From Agelas oroides (lineage: Eukaryota > Porifera > Demospongiae > Agelasida > Agelasidae): a stretch of 64,000 bases of DNA. Location of the stretch: positions 9,920,118 through 9,984,117 of the forward strand of contig OX422185.1 of the NCBI GenBank assembly GCA_949130485.1, in the 5' to 3' direction. The translations under genes were made by a program, and so were the position numbers. The notes under the pieces are model-generated. The model was not told the origin of the DNA, searched no databases, and worked only from the letters and a program-made list of their open reading frames with translations. Shown here piece by piece: positions 1-13,320 of the stretch; the first letter of the stretch is position 1; each line of letters starts with the position of its first letter.

Positions 1-2925
1 ATGGAGATGCACCTACAAAATTAGAAGACCCAGTTAAATTTCAGCTGCAATGTGTACCAAAGGTACAGTTATGACCTTACTTTTAGGCTTTCCACAGGCT
101 ATGGATCTACATCTACTGTGATTAATTAAAACCCTTTAACTACTAATGACGACTATAGTTGTCATCGAAATTTGGACGGATGTTATCAGTTGGCACAACC
201 GTTTTTGAAGATAGGTTCTGCGGTAGCAGAAAGGGTGGGACGAGGGGAGGTGGGTGGGTGTCACCCGGACGGTGACAGTACATGGTGGCTGTTGCAGCTG
301 GCTGTAGAAAAGCCCTGGTCAATGCTGGGTGGGCCACTGTTCTGCTTTCTTGCACAAACGGGCCTAGAAAACACTCCCTTCACCTTGTAGGGTCTCCATT
401 TCTGACATTTAGGCAGCTTTCAGTCCGGAGGAGTGCTCTCTCTGTTTGGAGGGCCCTGACTATTGAATGCTTGCTAATGAGTGGGTGTGGTCAAGGTCAT
501 GAACTTGTAAAGGACATGTGGAAGGAGCTGTGGCTCAAGTTTCCAGGGCTAACTCACAGCAGAAGTGGAAATACAGGTGAAAAAATGCGTGACTAGTCTA
601 AACAAGACCTCTAGAAAATACAATTCAGTAGTTAAAGGGTTAATTAATGAAACACCCACTGGACATGCACATCACTCTTATCTAAGTCAGCAATGAGTTG
701 ATCTTCAGTGGAAACTCATACAACAAAACAACTAAACAAAGCAACTAAAAGTATGAGTATGAAGTGAATTAATGATGACATATTCAGTTCCCGTATGAAA
801 GTCCCTTTGGCACTAGAGACACTCCCAATTTATGTGCTAAGGAAGAGCAGTAATAACATACTTGCACACATGATAGCACTCTCCCACACTTCATGAATTT
901 TATTTTGAAGTAGGGCTGAAACTCAGCTGCAGGATACTTGGATGACAATTTACACTGATATGTTGTACACACTAGGAAAGTCTATCTTCTCTATCAGGAC
1001 CAAACTGTGAAATGATCTTCCTGTTTCATGTAGAGAGAAGACATTGCTGTGCATGTGTTATCAGTCCCATAGGCAGCAGAAGAGACTTGAGATTGTCGGG
1101 GCACATGACTACAACCACATAGCATCTAGGGAGGTCTGGGGGCATACCCTCCACCCCCCCCCTCCCTGAAAATAATTTCGGAATAACATGCTCTGAGATC
1201 ACTTCTGAGGCCTTTATAGACTAAAACTTGCTACTACTCTCTTGGCAACACTAGTTCATACTGTGCTTGATAGCTTGGGGCATCAATTGGGTCCGCCAGG
1301 TATCTGTCTCATTCCCAGGGCTCCCATTTCTTTCATCGTTGCTTATCTCGCCAATGTTGCCACTGTCGGAGTGTCCGAATATAGACTAAACATGAAGACA
1401 CTTGCTCTTTGTGAGTTTGCATGCTAGGAGGTGTGGACTTAAAGAAGCTGACTAGGCTACGTTGCCTCTTCATTGATTGGTTGATCAAATCATGCGCCTG
1501 CCAATGTAAGATTTTGTGGGGGCACTGACCCCCTGCATAAAATTCTATATGCCCCCAGTGGCTCCCTGGTTCTGCCTCTTATGAGTCCTCACCTATTAGG
1601 TGTATATAAATGCATGGTCTAATCATCCACTATAATCTACTTTTTCAAACGAACATCTAGATATTTTTGCGAAAAAAAACAATATACTCCTGGAGGCTCA
1701 TTAGTTGGACAGGGATGCTGCTGAATACTTACTTGTCCACTTTGTAGTTATGTCCACCAGATTACACAGATTAGAGTATGTTACCATGGAGGTGGCCATA
1801 TTCTAAGTGAGTTGTGGTCTTATAGGCAAAACTGTGGCTGTGATCTACATAGATACTTGGGACCAAACCACATAGGTTGTGTGCAGAGGAAGTTAGAATA
1901 TAGTAATTAGTAGTGTGTGTGTGAGGAAATAACTAGGTTGTCATAGCAGCCCATAGTGAAGATGAAATTGATTTGCAAAACAATCCTTGTTTATTGGAGC
2001 AAACTTGGAGATGAACAGAATTTTTGATGCACAGAATTTTCCATGGAAGGAACCATTCCAACTCCTCCAAATACAGCTTTCCTACTGGTTGTATTCACTT
2101 TTAGTTATACCACTAATTGCAACCTTGCCTGTACCACTAACCTGTTACTAATATGCAAGCTGCTTCTTAGTCAGTACTTGACTTTATTGATTGTTTGATG
2201 GCCGATGTCATTGAAAAATGTGGGGAAGGAAGCTCTGCGGTTGCCAGGCATGTACTCATTGCATTCATAACTTCTGTTTGTAACTGCTAAATTGATTCAT
2301 GAGGTGATACTATCAAAAGGATGCTGATTGGCTCAATGTGATGATATCACAAAGTGGAAATTGTATTCATAACCAAAATAATCATACCACATGGTGTTAA
2401 TAAGTCTGAACTGTGCTGCACTCTTACTTTACGCCTACTGCAAGTGTGCCGCCAAGTTTGTTATGAATTTGTTTGGCATGTGACCACAATCAACAGACAC
2501 CACTGGGTGTGTCATGATTTGAAGGTGTTTGGATTGGTCAATGGGCTGATTTTGAGGGCGTCTTAGGTTGCTCTACCTAAGGGCTATAGTATAGAACATT
2601 ATAAAAGTAGCCTTGAATTAAAAGTCTTGCTGGCAACTAGCTGGCTACTGAAGTGTGAAGATCAAGGCTTAACATGACTGAAGTCAATGATGGCATAGAC
2701 TGGGACATGCCTTTTTTATGCTACACTCTTTTAAGCTCGACAGATGGGGAGGTAGCACCATATGCGTATAAACCCTTACTGTACTCACTTCATGACTAGT
2801 GTAGGTTTGAGCACTGAGACTGCTCACCATCTAAAAGTGCACTACCTGAGACAACTCCCCTCTAGAGATGAACAATGCAGGTATGATGGAGTCAAGTAGG
2901 TGTCAAAACTATAGTAAGGCTACTT
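1..2925. other. gene-free stretch
   Basis: I see no coding region with recognisable domains here; open frames are 60-104 codons, overlap on both strands and have no family signature. One faint structure is present. Sequence around 1,069-1,090 (CATAGGCAGCAGAAG) is a loose inverted match to about 1,560-1,580 (CTGGTTCTGCCTCTTATG). Between them lies a G/C-rich GGGGGCAT block like those inside the hAT-like elements elsewhere in the window. This could be a very old MITE, but divergence is too high to call its ends. Confidence 0.5.
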
Positions 2926-3246
2926 CAGAAGTGGATCTAGCCAAGAAGAAGGGGGTGGTCCTGGAAAGAATGAAGTCGGAGAAGCACCTTATTTTTGCGT
3001 GTTTTGTGCTGAGCGCAGAAGAATGTTATTATAGGAACAGCTGTTGTGGCAATTCACTGTGTTTCAAACTTCAACTGAAGTAGCCTATGGCTTCTATACC
3101 CATGGAATGTACTCTTATGGCAACGCTACTTTTGGATTATTGCTGTGCGATTTCAAGTGCTTTGAAGGGGCGGGGCAACACTGAACAAGAGTGAGTTGCA
3201 AAAGAGAGGGAGGGGCTTAGGCCTCCCTATCTTAGATTCACCACTG
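2926..3246. mobile_element. degenerate hAT-like MITE
   Basis: The left end reads CAGAAGTGGATCTAG and the right end, reverse-complemented, reads CAGTGGTGAATCTAAG. These are diverged versions of the CAGTGGCGGATC termini of the two clear hAT-like MITEs at 25.1 and 40.9 kb. The roughly 320 bp between them has no coding capacity. No convincing target duplication remains. Inferred to be an old non-autonomous hAT-type insertion; a chance match cannot be excluded. Confidence 0.35.
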
Positions 3247-3766
3247 GGTTAATTACTTAATGGGTATGGCCTAAGTTCTGAATTGAAGACTGAAGGTACA
3301 GTGCAAACAGATGGCAATGAATACACAAAGTTGAAAGGCTCACCGGGAGGCAAATGGTCAGTCAATGGCAATAGACAGTACATTCAATAGCTATAGTTAG
3401 TGCTCATTGTCTCGAACATGGTTACAGCTGCTCAAATGTGCATAGTATCTGGCAAAGTGAGTGAAAAGGGTGGAGATAATTATATTGCCCACCTAGACTA
3501 CACACAACATCTACAGGCTAAACATGAGTTATATGTACATGGCATGTACATATACACAGTACCCATCATTCCATATTTAGGTAAGAAACATTTCATCATA
3601 TTCACCAGGGCATACTCACACAAATTACCAAGCAACTAATAATAGTGCCCACTGATTTGTACAAAAGTGTAAATGGAGTAGGCTTCAAGTCTATGCTGTT
3701 TACAGTGTGGCAGTGATGATTATGAACAGGCTAAATATTGTATAGTTGTCAGGCCAAGTGATCATG

Positions 3767-3885
<119 letters not shown>

Positions 3886-3893
3886 ATACATGC

Positions 3894-3968
3894 TTGCATG
3901 CATGGCCCACATACACACATTACACACACATGCACACAAACGAGCACACAAACGAGCACACAAACAAG

Positions 3969-4026
<58 letters not shown>

Positions 4027-4464
4027 TGTACACACACACACAACACACACACATACACCATGACATACACACACACCCCAACACCCACCCACCCACACAC
4101 ACATGTACAAACTCACATATATGCACACAACACACAAACCACACCACCCTCTGTGGGAAAAATCCTTTAGATTAAAGTCCATTTTGTCTGATTGGGTATC
4201 AGAAACAGAAGACTGTATTTGATACGCATGTACACACATTGCGTGCGGTCCCTTGGGACTCCTGACATCCCTTCCAATTCCTCCACACCAGAGGAGGTCT
4301 AACATGCATCACTAAACTCAAAACTTGTTTGCTAGTTCTATTTGGCTTAGAAATGTAAATCAAACACACCACACTTTTATACTCCCAAGCCAACTGTTTG
4401 TGTGGGTGTTGGGGTGTGTGTGTATGTCATGGTGTGTGTGTGTGTTGTGGTGTGTGTGTGTACA

Positions 4465-4512
<48 letters not shown>

Positions 4513-4563
4513 CTCGTTTGTGTGCTCGTTTGTGTGTAATGTGTGTATGTGGGCCATGCATGC
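3894..4563. repeat. inverted repeat of a complex CA/TG block
   Basis: The left arm (3,894-about 4,090) starts TGCATGCATGGCCCACATAC and contains ACAAACGAGCAC repeats, ACATGTAC, CCATGACATACAC and CCCCAACACCCAC. The right arm (about 4,401-4,563) is its reverse complement in the same order, ending GGGCCATGCATGCA. The arms differ mainly in CA-repeat number (about 197 versus 163 bp). About 310 bp of unrelated sequence separates them. The preserved order of several non-repetitive words shows one arm was copied from the other in inverted orientation, rather than two CA tracts arising independently. Confidence 0.9.
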
Positions 4564-6570
4564 AATTGAATTACCAGCAAGACCAGCTCTAAATTTTGAT
4601 ATTTTATACATGTGTCATGCATGTTTGATTACCACATGCACTTATCACAAGCATTCTACACATGAAAATGTCATAACCTGCGGTGTGGTATTACTCCACT
4701 CCTACTCAGTTAATGGTGCTAGTCACACATACTACACAAACATAAATGACCACTGGTTGTGTGTTCAGAGGCATTCTACCAATTAAAACATTGTTGCCAT
4801 ACTAAATTGATGCCACACATAACACAACATCACATGACAGGGCAATTAATATTGTTACTACACATGCATGATAGTAGAGGCCATGCCATGTACACCCCCA
4901 TACCTTTTACAGCCGTGGCTTCATAGTTATTGTACGCAAATCCTATTCCTCACCTAGGTACAGTGCAATCACCTACATGATGGTTATGATGTCTTGCATA
5001 GTGGTATGCTACTAACTCCATAGTTCACTGAGGAGGATAGCAACATAAGAAATGAAAAACTGGGAAAAGGGCTTGGTCACACTTGTATGCGCTGAGTCAG
5101 CTAGTATATTGCCTTACATGAGATCTTGTGGTAGCCATGTACTGTTGACGATGACATTACAGAATAAGTGAACTACAGATTTTGCCAAAAAGTGACTACA
5201 GGCTAATTCTAGGAGGCGAGAGTGGTATAGCTCAAGTGTAAATGAGCTCTAAGTTTCTAAATTTCGAGGCCTACGAAAAGTCTGGTAGCTTCGTCAGGGT
5301 ACTCATTTTTAAAGTGAGGCTACTAAGTTGACATGGTCAAGAATTTAGTAATTGGTAATGGAAGAACATGATTCGTCTACTCTAAATGAAGACTGCTGAC
5401 ACAGCACATATGGGAATTTTTGCATGTGCGACCAGGTCCTTTTCCCGATTTTTCAGACGGGGCCTGAGGATGATGCTACACTTTCTGAACATCTGGTTTC
5501 CTATTGCATTAGGTCATTATTGAAGGCCAAGAGCACTTACATGGTTGAAAGAAGTTCCATGTGAGGAAGTTCTACTCCTTTTCTAACGCCAGACAGTTGT
5601 TGTGCACTCAGACATTACAGTAAGCATGGTTGACATCTGTAGTTTGCAGTTATATTGTAGGGGGACAAGAACAAGGTTTAGACAGGTACACTTACAGAAT
5701 ATTAAGTGAAATCATGCTTAGAAAGGAACTTCCTAACATGGTATAAGTTCATGGAGGTAAATGTAAAGTGGTGAATAACCACAAACAGTGAATAGTGCAA
5801 TGTGATGCTGGCTGCTATGCAATTAGCTATAATATACCCCCCTCTGACTTCCTGTGATAAACTAGGTGTTGATAGTCACAACATGAATGTTACAAGTTGG
5901 ATGCTATCTTTCTCCCAAACTGGCAAAATACCCCTCCCTCGCCATAAGTATGTTGATGAAAATGTGCCCAGGTATATAAGCTGTGGGAGAGCAGTGGCTT
6001 CAAGTATACTACTTTTGGGAATGTTACACAACTTTTCTATTCCTCTGTTCAGTAACCAGTGTGTGGATTGTGTTGTGTGTATACATGACTGTGTGTGTTA
6101 TATGTATGCGCATGTGTGTGTAAGGGCTGCTGGGGGTAAAGAGAGCCGGTAAGCTATTCATGCGTGAAGTGGATGGCAAATTTGTTGTCCTACTTTTAGC
6201 AGCCAGAAAACTGTCATCAAACTTTAGCGTAAAGTTAGCTACATTGCAATTTACTTCCAAAGTGAAGGTCCTGCTTGCTCTAATACATGACTTCAACCGA
6301 TCATGGCAATGGATACTATACTAAATTGAAGTGCTATTCAGTCTGAGAAAAAGAACACACACAAGACGAAAGTGAATAGCACATGAAAGTGAATAGCACA
6401 TTAAGATTGATGGACCACCAACTGCATGAGACCTGCTATCCCTTGTTATGCTTCTGCATGACATACAAAACAGCCATGCTTTGCCTGGTATGTAGAAATA
6501 TGGCTTTGTATTATCATGCCACAGTTAGGCACAGAGTATAATATGTATAATGAAACCAACAAGAAATAAC
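4564..6570. other. gene-free stretch
   Basis: No domain-bearing ORF, RNA gene or clear repeat is visible. The longest frames (about 90-116 codons near 5.8-6.3 kb) lie on opposite strands over the same bases and carry no recognisable motif. Confidence 0.5.
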
Positions 6571-8482
6571 TCAAACGGTAGAGACAAAAAAGGCAATATA
6601 GTCCAGTTCCTCCATGGAAAACCCATCAATCAGACCTCCACATAGTCGAATTTCATGTATAAGATACGCCAATGCCATCTCTTCCTCAGAGTAAAACCTA
6701 CAATACTTAGGCCCAAACAAACTGTTAAATCCAACAGAAGTATCACACTTTGCTGCAGCTTCAGAAAAGACTGAAATAACAGTTGGGTTTCGAGATTGAA
6801 GAGCTGCTTCAAATAATTTCCTGGAACGACTATAAACCATGTTACAGATACTTGAGAAACCTGCAATCTTGTGAGTCAAGTTCACATGCGAGTTGTAGGG
6901 TAAACGCCATATCAATCGTATTATCTCATTAAGAGAGACTTCCAAGTTCTTCAGCTCTCCACATTTCAAAGACCAGGTGGCTGCTCCATGGAAGGCTGTC
7001 GAATAAGCCCGAATGAGCTGTGTAACAACATCTGGATTACACCCCAAGAAACGAATCCTAGTACTGTTCGCAAGACGGATAAACTCAGCAGACTTCCTGT
7101 GGACATCAGCACCGTCATCCAGTCTAGAATCTAGAAAATGGCCCAAGTGAATAACTTCATCTTGTAAGCCCACCACATGACCAGCAATCACAAACTTGTC
7201 ACACAAAAAGTCTAGGGAGACAAACCAGTTAAAACAGATGCATTGCGTCTTATCTGGATTGAACTTGATACCATGATACCATGCTCACAACCGTATTCCT
7301 CACAACACCGCAGCATTGCTCTGAGTGCAGCAGGACATGGAGCCAATAGGGTCAGGTCATCTGCATAACAAACAGCCCCACAGAAGAACTCATCCATACA
7401 GCAACCAACCCCAGAGTCAGCCAGGCGAACAAGCAAATCATCCATATAGAATAAAGGAGAAAGCACACTACCCTGTCGTACCCCATTAGAGGAAGCGAAT
7501 GGAGCAGAGTCAATGCCATTCCAACGAACAGTAAAGCGCTGATCCTTATACCAAAGAATCAGACAACGAAGGATTGCAGGCTGCAAGTCCCGAGCAACCA
7601 ACTTAGAAAATGGTCAACTAAATCAAAAGCTTTGGACGCATCCAAAAGGCAGCAATACACAGGAGAGCCACCATGGTTATAATGATGTACAACGCTCTTG
7701 AGAAACTGTCTGCACATGGAAGTGGACACCCCACGTTTAAACCCAAATTGAAGATCGGATGAGCTGAACACACTAGGATTACTTAGAATGATACACCATT
7801 CCAAGACCTTACTCAGTGATGAAGCCAGAGCAATACCTCTGTAATTAGCAGAACAAGATTGGTCTTTACCACCACCTTTTGGAATGGGTTGCAGAATCGC
7901 ATCTCGCATGCAGATAGGAGTGTGACCATGCCTTAGAATCGCAGTAAACAAGCGGGCCAAGGCCAAGAAAAACGAAGAAGGTGCATTAATTACATTGTCA
8001 GACAATAACTGACGACCATCAGATTTAGCACGCTTAAGCTTCCTGACAGCTGTCATCACCTGCACATCTGTCACACAAAGATTCCCAAGAATGCTAGGAT
8101 TCAGAGCAGTAGAAATCTGACCCAAAAGCCTCTCCCTTCCTTCCGGGTTCTTAGTATTCAAAAGGGCCTCAAACTTCCCAGCCCAAAGATCTGCAATAGA
8201 AGCTGACCCACTGGTACCATCAATAACACCAGAAGTTCCTCTGGTGGACCGCCCTTCAAAACGCTTCACCTCAGTCCAAAAGTCACGAGAGGAATCAGAA
8301 CAGAGAGCCTTAGCTAATACCTCCCTTCTTAGGTGGTTCTGACGTCTATGTAACCTTCTCACAGCATACTTATACTCTGTACATGTATTTAGTTGGGTTT
8401 CATGGAGACTACAGGATACTTTACGGCACGTTACATGGGTGCATGAAAAGTTACTTTGTGTGGAATCGTGCCACATTTGCAT
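6571..8482 (-). mobile_element. decayed LINE, reverse transcriptase region
   Basis: Read on the minus strand, this is the C-terminal two thirds of a non-LTR retrotransposon ORF2. It has a linker region, then RT block ILQPIPKGGGKD with SANYRGIALASSLSKVLE, QFGFKRGVST, LLDASKAFDLVDH, NGVRQGSVLSPLF and the catalytic CYADDLTLLAP (about 7,340-7,380). A carboxy-terminal domain follows, ending at a stop at 6,571. The endonuclease domain is absent, so the copy is 5'-truncated. The reading frame shifts at about 7,560-7,600, between the DLVDH block and the IL-WYKDQRFTVRWNG block, and again near 7,210-7,280 after the catalytic block. The copy cannot encode one protein. Its tail (LIHEIR...IAFFVSTV) matches the LINE at 45.8 kb, so the two belong to one family. 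The clade is not assigned from sequence alone; a CR1/L2/RTE-type relationship is plausible. Confidence 0.93.
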
Positions 8483-9590
8483 AACTAAGCTAGAACAGCT
8501 ATGTCTTTTACGTCAGAGGCACTCAGATACAGTGCCGCTGACATCTAGGTGCTCTAGATACACTACCTCGGACATCACATATAGACGGGCTAAACTTCAG
8601 ACTTTGCCTTTAGCTGTGTTGTTAAACAACACACTGTACTCACCACTTGGGTAACATCTCAGGTACAGCCCTTGAAGTACATTTACAGCTGTGCAGTATC
8701 AACATGTCTGTCATGAAAAAGCCACACGGCAGATACAATGGGTAAACATCTGCATGTCTGCTTATGCCAATACCTTACTGCTCAGTACACTGAACACATA
8801 CTAATACAATTTTGGGAGTAAAATCTACATTCTCTTATATGACCTATCTGACTCAACTTCAGAATGTCTAGACGCTCACTCAACGTTTCCAAAGAAGCTT
8901 GAAAATGGTACAGTTACCTGTATATGCATGAACAATCAATAAATATAGCAGGCCTAGACGTTATACAAAGTCACCCAGTGTGCCAGACGCATTTTGGCCA
9001 ATACAGGACTCATCACCTGGCTGGGATGACCGGGAGATGGGTGCTGTTATCCCAAGCATGCATGCTATAATTCCATGCAGCTATCATGGAACCAAGCACA
9101 AAGTCACCCAGTGTGCCAGACATGTTGATACTTCACATGTGGGTAAGTTGGCTCTTAGTGTTAACTACAGATACAAATGCGTTTTGGCAATCAATGTCTC
9201 TATCTCAGCCACTAAGGCCTCTCCTGTGTAGACTCTCCCTTTCCCAAAACATTTCATTCCAAAGCTATTCAAGTCTGCAGATTTCTATCTTAGATTTGCA
9301 TATCTGTCTGGCTGGTCTCACAGTCCCATACGATGAATATGACCATCCCAGAAATTCCCATATTCATCCTCCTCAGGAATTCCCTGGATCTCAGTGTCCT
9401 GATCACATGGCAAGGGTGTATTAATCTGTTCCTACATACTGTAAGCAATCAAAAACTGGAGGTAAGGAAGATCTGTAAATGAGGCTAGACATGGAACATT
9501 GGGATGTCTTGTCATGACTCAAACCTAATGGCTGCAAATTGTATTCCTAGGAAACCGTAATCTACTGTAGATACCCCAAGTGTACACCGT
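8483..9590. other. gene-free stretch with a small relic
   Basis: No gene is visible. TCACCCAGTGTGCCAGAC occurs twice (8,971 and 9,103). At 9,431-9,475 there is half of the hairpin element seen at 13.3 kb (CAATCAAAAACTGGAG ... GAGGCTAG), a solo arm without its partner. Confidence 0.5.
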
Positions 9591-9818
9591 CACTGTAAAA
9601 AAAATTTGCTGTTTTAGCAAATTATTTGGTTACTACAATTACATGACTGTCCTTCCTATACAATTCAAAGAATGCGGTGCTTGTAAAACATTCTGTGGGA
9701 GGCTGCATGAATCCTTTTCCAGCACTGCATTCATACAATTTGCATAGTACATGTAAGGATAGTCACGCAACAGTAGTAACCAAATACTTAGCTAAACAAC
9801 AACATTGTTTTTGCAGTG
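9591..9818. mobile_element. MITE with CACTGYAAAAA termini
   Basis: The left end CACTGTAAAAAAAATTTGCT and the right end, reverse-complemented CACTGCAAAAACAATGTTGT, both run on into TATTTGGTTACTAC and TGACTATCCTTAC-like sequence. This gives imperfect inverted repeats of about 65 bp in a 228 bp element with no coding capacity. The first bases match the element at 13,557, so this is a family with at least two members here. No target duplication is evident, and the superfamily is not assigned. Confidence 0.72.
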
Positions 9819-10418
9819 ATGGGGTTATCACACCCATAGTCACAACTGCATGTGACCATCATGTAGGCTATTTGACCACTTGACAACATTGCAAATGAGA
9901 CCTTGACTGTACACAAATTAACTTCTTAACACCTTGATGGATTGAGCAGAAAAAGCTTTCATGGATGTTTGCATGGGGTGATCAAACTGTCCTACTCTTG
10001 TACAGTTCATGTTGTCGTGATGAATAGAAATGAGCTTTTTTCTGTGATGTGTGATACTTCAGCAGTGTGAATATAATGCCATCTTTTTCATGACCTATGC
10101 TGATTACAAGAAGCTTGGGAGGGCCGTAGAACCCACTATGGCCAGAACGACCATGGCTGTAGTGGTTTTTATTAGTATCATGGTTTTGCACTGCTGCTCA
10201 CAATAAGTACGCAAGACTAAATCAAAGTTTAAATTTAGTTCAAACCTTCAGAAACATGCTCGTAATAGCTAATAGTAGGAGTCGTAGGTTGGTAAATTTA
10301 CCAAAGAACATTTTCCCAGGCAATTCCAAAGTTGTCAGCCATGCTTTTCAGCGTCTGGCTGGTTTTAAGGTTTGAGAAGCCACCAGAAGCTGTCTTCCTG
10401 GGGAGGCATGCCCACAGA

Positions 10419-10756
10419 TAGTCTCGCGTGGCCACACCCCGTTCCGCAAGAGAAGGAAGGGGTCTGGTAACTTCTTTTACAGCAGTTTGTTGTCTCGCAC
10501 TGTGGAGTGCGGGACCAATCACAGCGCAGTATTCTGTCACATGAGTGCTGTTATCACAACTTCAATAGGAAATTACAAGGTGTAAATCAACTGTGAAACC
10601 ACAAGCAGCTGCTTCGTCAGTATTCTCGAGATAATTATGCGGCCTTAGCGCCCGTGCAATGCGAGTAAATGAAATTCCTGTGCAACAAGCGGCTGCAGCG
10701 AAAGTTACCGGACCCCTTCCCTCTCTTGCGGAACAGGGTGTGGCCACGCGAGACTA
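10419..10756. mobile_element. TAGTCTCG inverted-repeat MITE, 9 bp TSD
   Basis: A 338 bp element bounded by TAGTCTCGCGTGGCCACACC and its inverted copy ending GGTGTGGCCACGCGAGACTA. The inverted repeat continues inward for about 95 bp (CGTTCCGCAAGAGA, GGAAGGGGTC, GGTAACTT). It is flanked on both sides by the exact 9 bp direct repeat GCCCACAGA (10,410-10,418 and 10,757-10,765). Nothing in it codes for a transposase, so it is non-autonomous. A 9 bp duplication is typical of Mutator-like elements, but terminal sequence alone does not prove that. It is the longest full member of the hairpin family described in the findings. Confidence 0.9.
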
Positions 10757-10765
10757 GCCCACAGA

Positions 10766-11960
10766 GTGTTCATGCTAGCCCTTCACTGGCTTTTCCTTGG
10801 TTCTTGCTAGGGCATCATGAGAGACCTACTGCAGGAACAACGCACCCACTGTGGACTTGTTCCTACACAGCACGTCTGAAATGTGAAGTGATGAATAGCT
10901 ACTTGATTTAACATCTTGCCCTAGCTGAAGAATAAAGGAAATTGAAAAGCTAGCAGTAGCTAAGAATAGAACCCAGAGCTTCTATGGTGTCATTCCCTTC
11001 GTTGGTCAGCATTTTATGTAGCAAAAGGAATCCCTTGGACATGGACCACCCTAGTTAATTTGGGGGTTTGTACTTCCAGGACATAATAACATTTCACCCA
11101 GGGGCCCCTGGACTTAATGGACTAATTGTACAGCTAGACTACGAACAGGCAAAGACCATTTACCTAGAAGATGAACTTGCTGCACCAACTTGTCTTGCAG
11201 GAGTGCAGCTCACCATTGCAGCTGGGCACGAATTTTGTAGCACAAGTAGCCACACCCACGAAAGTATAAAGAACGCGTCCCATGCATCTGGTCTCGGAAT
11301 CAAACCTATGTTCTACAGGCGAGTTGCAGGCTGAAACTACTTCCTAAGATTTCTTGCTACATAACTTACAAACTTTGAACACCTTCAAGGCCTACCTCAT
11401 GCTTTTGCCTTCCTGGACTCATCCAAAAGTGATATGATATTTGCATTCAGAGTGAAGTCAAACTTGCAGGGAGAGACTAGCTAAGTACTGCTCTTTGCAT
11501 TTCAGCTGAAGTAACAAAAAGTCTTTGACTGTCAAATTTCTCTGTAGTCACTCTGTTTGATCTGGGATTGCTCTGCTGTTGTTTTTGGTTGCACATTAGA
11601 TCACACCCCAGCTGGCCCACGTGATCACCACTTCCAACTATTCTAGTTCGTTTTAGAGAAGGTTAGAACATCAAAGCTGACTGGTAGCTATAGGCCATGT
11701 GATTATGTATGGAATTGTCTGTTGCTTGAGGCCATTTGTGTAGATGCAGCATTCCTGTCTCAAATTAAAATTCCATTCCTTTCCATTTGAGTAAACCTTG
11801 CTCACCACAAGCCCATATGCTTGGTGTTTGTTCCCCACTTCCTGAAAACTTTCAGGAAAGTACAAAATCACCACAATCATATATGCAAGTTCAGCTGGCT
11901 GGTAATTCACAGCACTCCTCCTAAACACTAGTTATAAAACACAACACTCCTCGCTATAGC
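10766..11960. other. gene-free stretch
   Basis: No recognisable gene. The last 150 bp (from about 11,820) match the 3' flank shared by the minus-strand kelch genes (CTTTCAGGAAAGTACAAAAT, AGTTCAGCTGGCTGGTAAT), so the kelch duplication unit begins before the pseudogene itself. Confidence 0.5.
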
Positions 11961-11974
11961 TCAATGCTGCCAGT

Positions 11975-12835
11975 TCTCTCAGTTCACAGAACTGCAGGCA
12001 ACTTGTAGTAATTGGAGGCAATCGGGGGACAAGTGGCAGTGAGACTCCTACTATCAATGCATACAATGCCAACAAAGATTCATGGTACGAGATTGGCAAG
12101 CTGGCAAGTGGGCGCTCACATCTACTTGTTGCTCAACTGTCTGAAGATACAGTGGTGGTTGCAGGGGGGAAGGGTCGTGTTGGTCAAGTTCTAACTGAAA
12201 TCGTAACTGCATGGTGAGAGAGGCACATGTGGCATGTTCATTCAGTGGAGATTGGCTTGGTGTCACCTCAGTATCAATTCATCAAGGAAGCATCGGTAAA
12301 CCCAGCCACCCCAGCCACCTCCATTCATCACATAGAGCTCATCGCCACAAACTGCAGCAGAAGGAAATGGTGAGCCCTTTGGCAGTTCTGGAGCTTCTGA
12401 CCATTTGGAAAATTTTGTGTCCAAGATATCAACTCGACTCTCAACTCCACTTTCACCCACTCCTGCAATTACTATCAGTGAGTTTCCAATTTGGACAACA
12501 CCTGCTCTGGCCTTCTTCAAATTTACACCCAGTGCCGGATCATTGTTCCATGGCTGGAAACTTTTCAACCCACCATCTGTTGAATAAGCTGTACAGGTGG
12601 TTGGAGAATTCTTCATCAGCTATGCCATGCTCTCTTTTTCGACCACCCAGAGCAGTGAGCAGGCCATCACTGGCAGGCTCATGTTTTTTGTATGGTCATT
12701 TGCACAGTGGAAACCAGTCATCCTTTTCCACATTGTACATCCATAAGTCATATTGCATTTGGAGTGTTTTTCCCTCTTTTGATGGTAACTGTCTTCAGCT
12801 GCTGTCCTTCACAGTCATACTTACCAGTATGGTGG
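11975..12835 (-). pseudogene. kelch propeller pseudogene with internal inversion
   Basis: Most of this copy lies on the minus strand. From about 12,825 down to 12,235 it encodes pieces of blades 1-4, including VESRVDILDTKFSKWSEAPE and GDELYVMNGGGWGGWVY. The last third (blades 5-6: GGNRGTSGSETPTINAY, DSWYEIGKLASGRSHLL, SEDTVVVAGG) is present at about 11,992-12,213 but on the plus strand. Both junctions are clean. The 3' flank AGTTCACAGAAC runs straight into inverted coding sequence, which ends just before GAGAGAGGCACATGTGG. The short word AACTGCA sits at both breakpoints. Blade 1 also lacks the stretch that encodes the GKCYFMSEDKH region in its paralogues, and the frame is broken elsewhere. 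No functional product is expected. Confidence 0.92.
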
Positions 12836-13320
12836 ATGAATTATCTTATTATGGATTCTGTAATCCATTTTCAAGGCAAATTCAGGTATCCATTTCCCCC
12901 AAAAATGTACAGGTTTCTGCAGGCATCTATCTACTATGGGTACACATCACCAGCAGGCCATTAATTGGAACCTGAGTTGTGAACCCGATCCTGCAACAAG
13001 CAGGAATGATTTCTGAGCAGCTGTATGCAGTAGAATTAAACTGTCTGGTTTCACGGTCAGTTGCATTTGCAATCAAAACCCTGTATAGCTTGGGTGACTC
13101 TTGCAGCTGGGTTTTCCTTTCCCTTCCATCCACTTCTGGCCCAGTGACGTGCCAAATTCAGTATTCATGATGAACTTCATTATGCACAAGGCCGTGAATT
13201 GGGCAAGCCAAATCAAACTATTACCTCTGTATGTGCATTGATTTTGGCAAAATAGACATGTGGGGGGGGCAAGCTAGACAAGATTAAGCATGCTCTGCTA
13301 GAGGGGTCTGGGGGCATATA

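Noticed and set aside
282-596. A 104-codon plus-strand frame
   Set aside because: No motif, overlapped by other frames, no conserved copy in the window.
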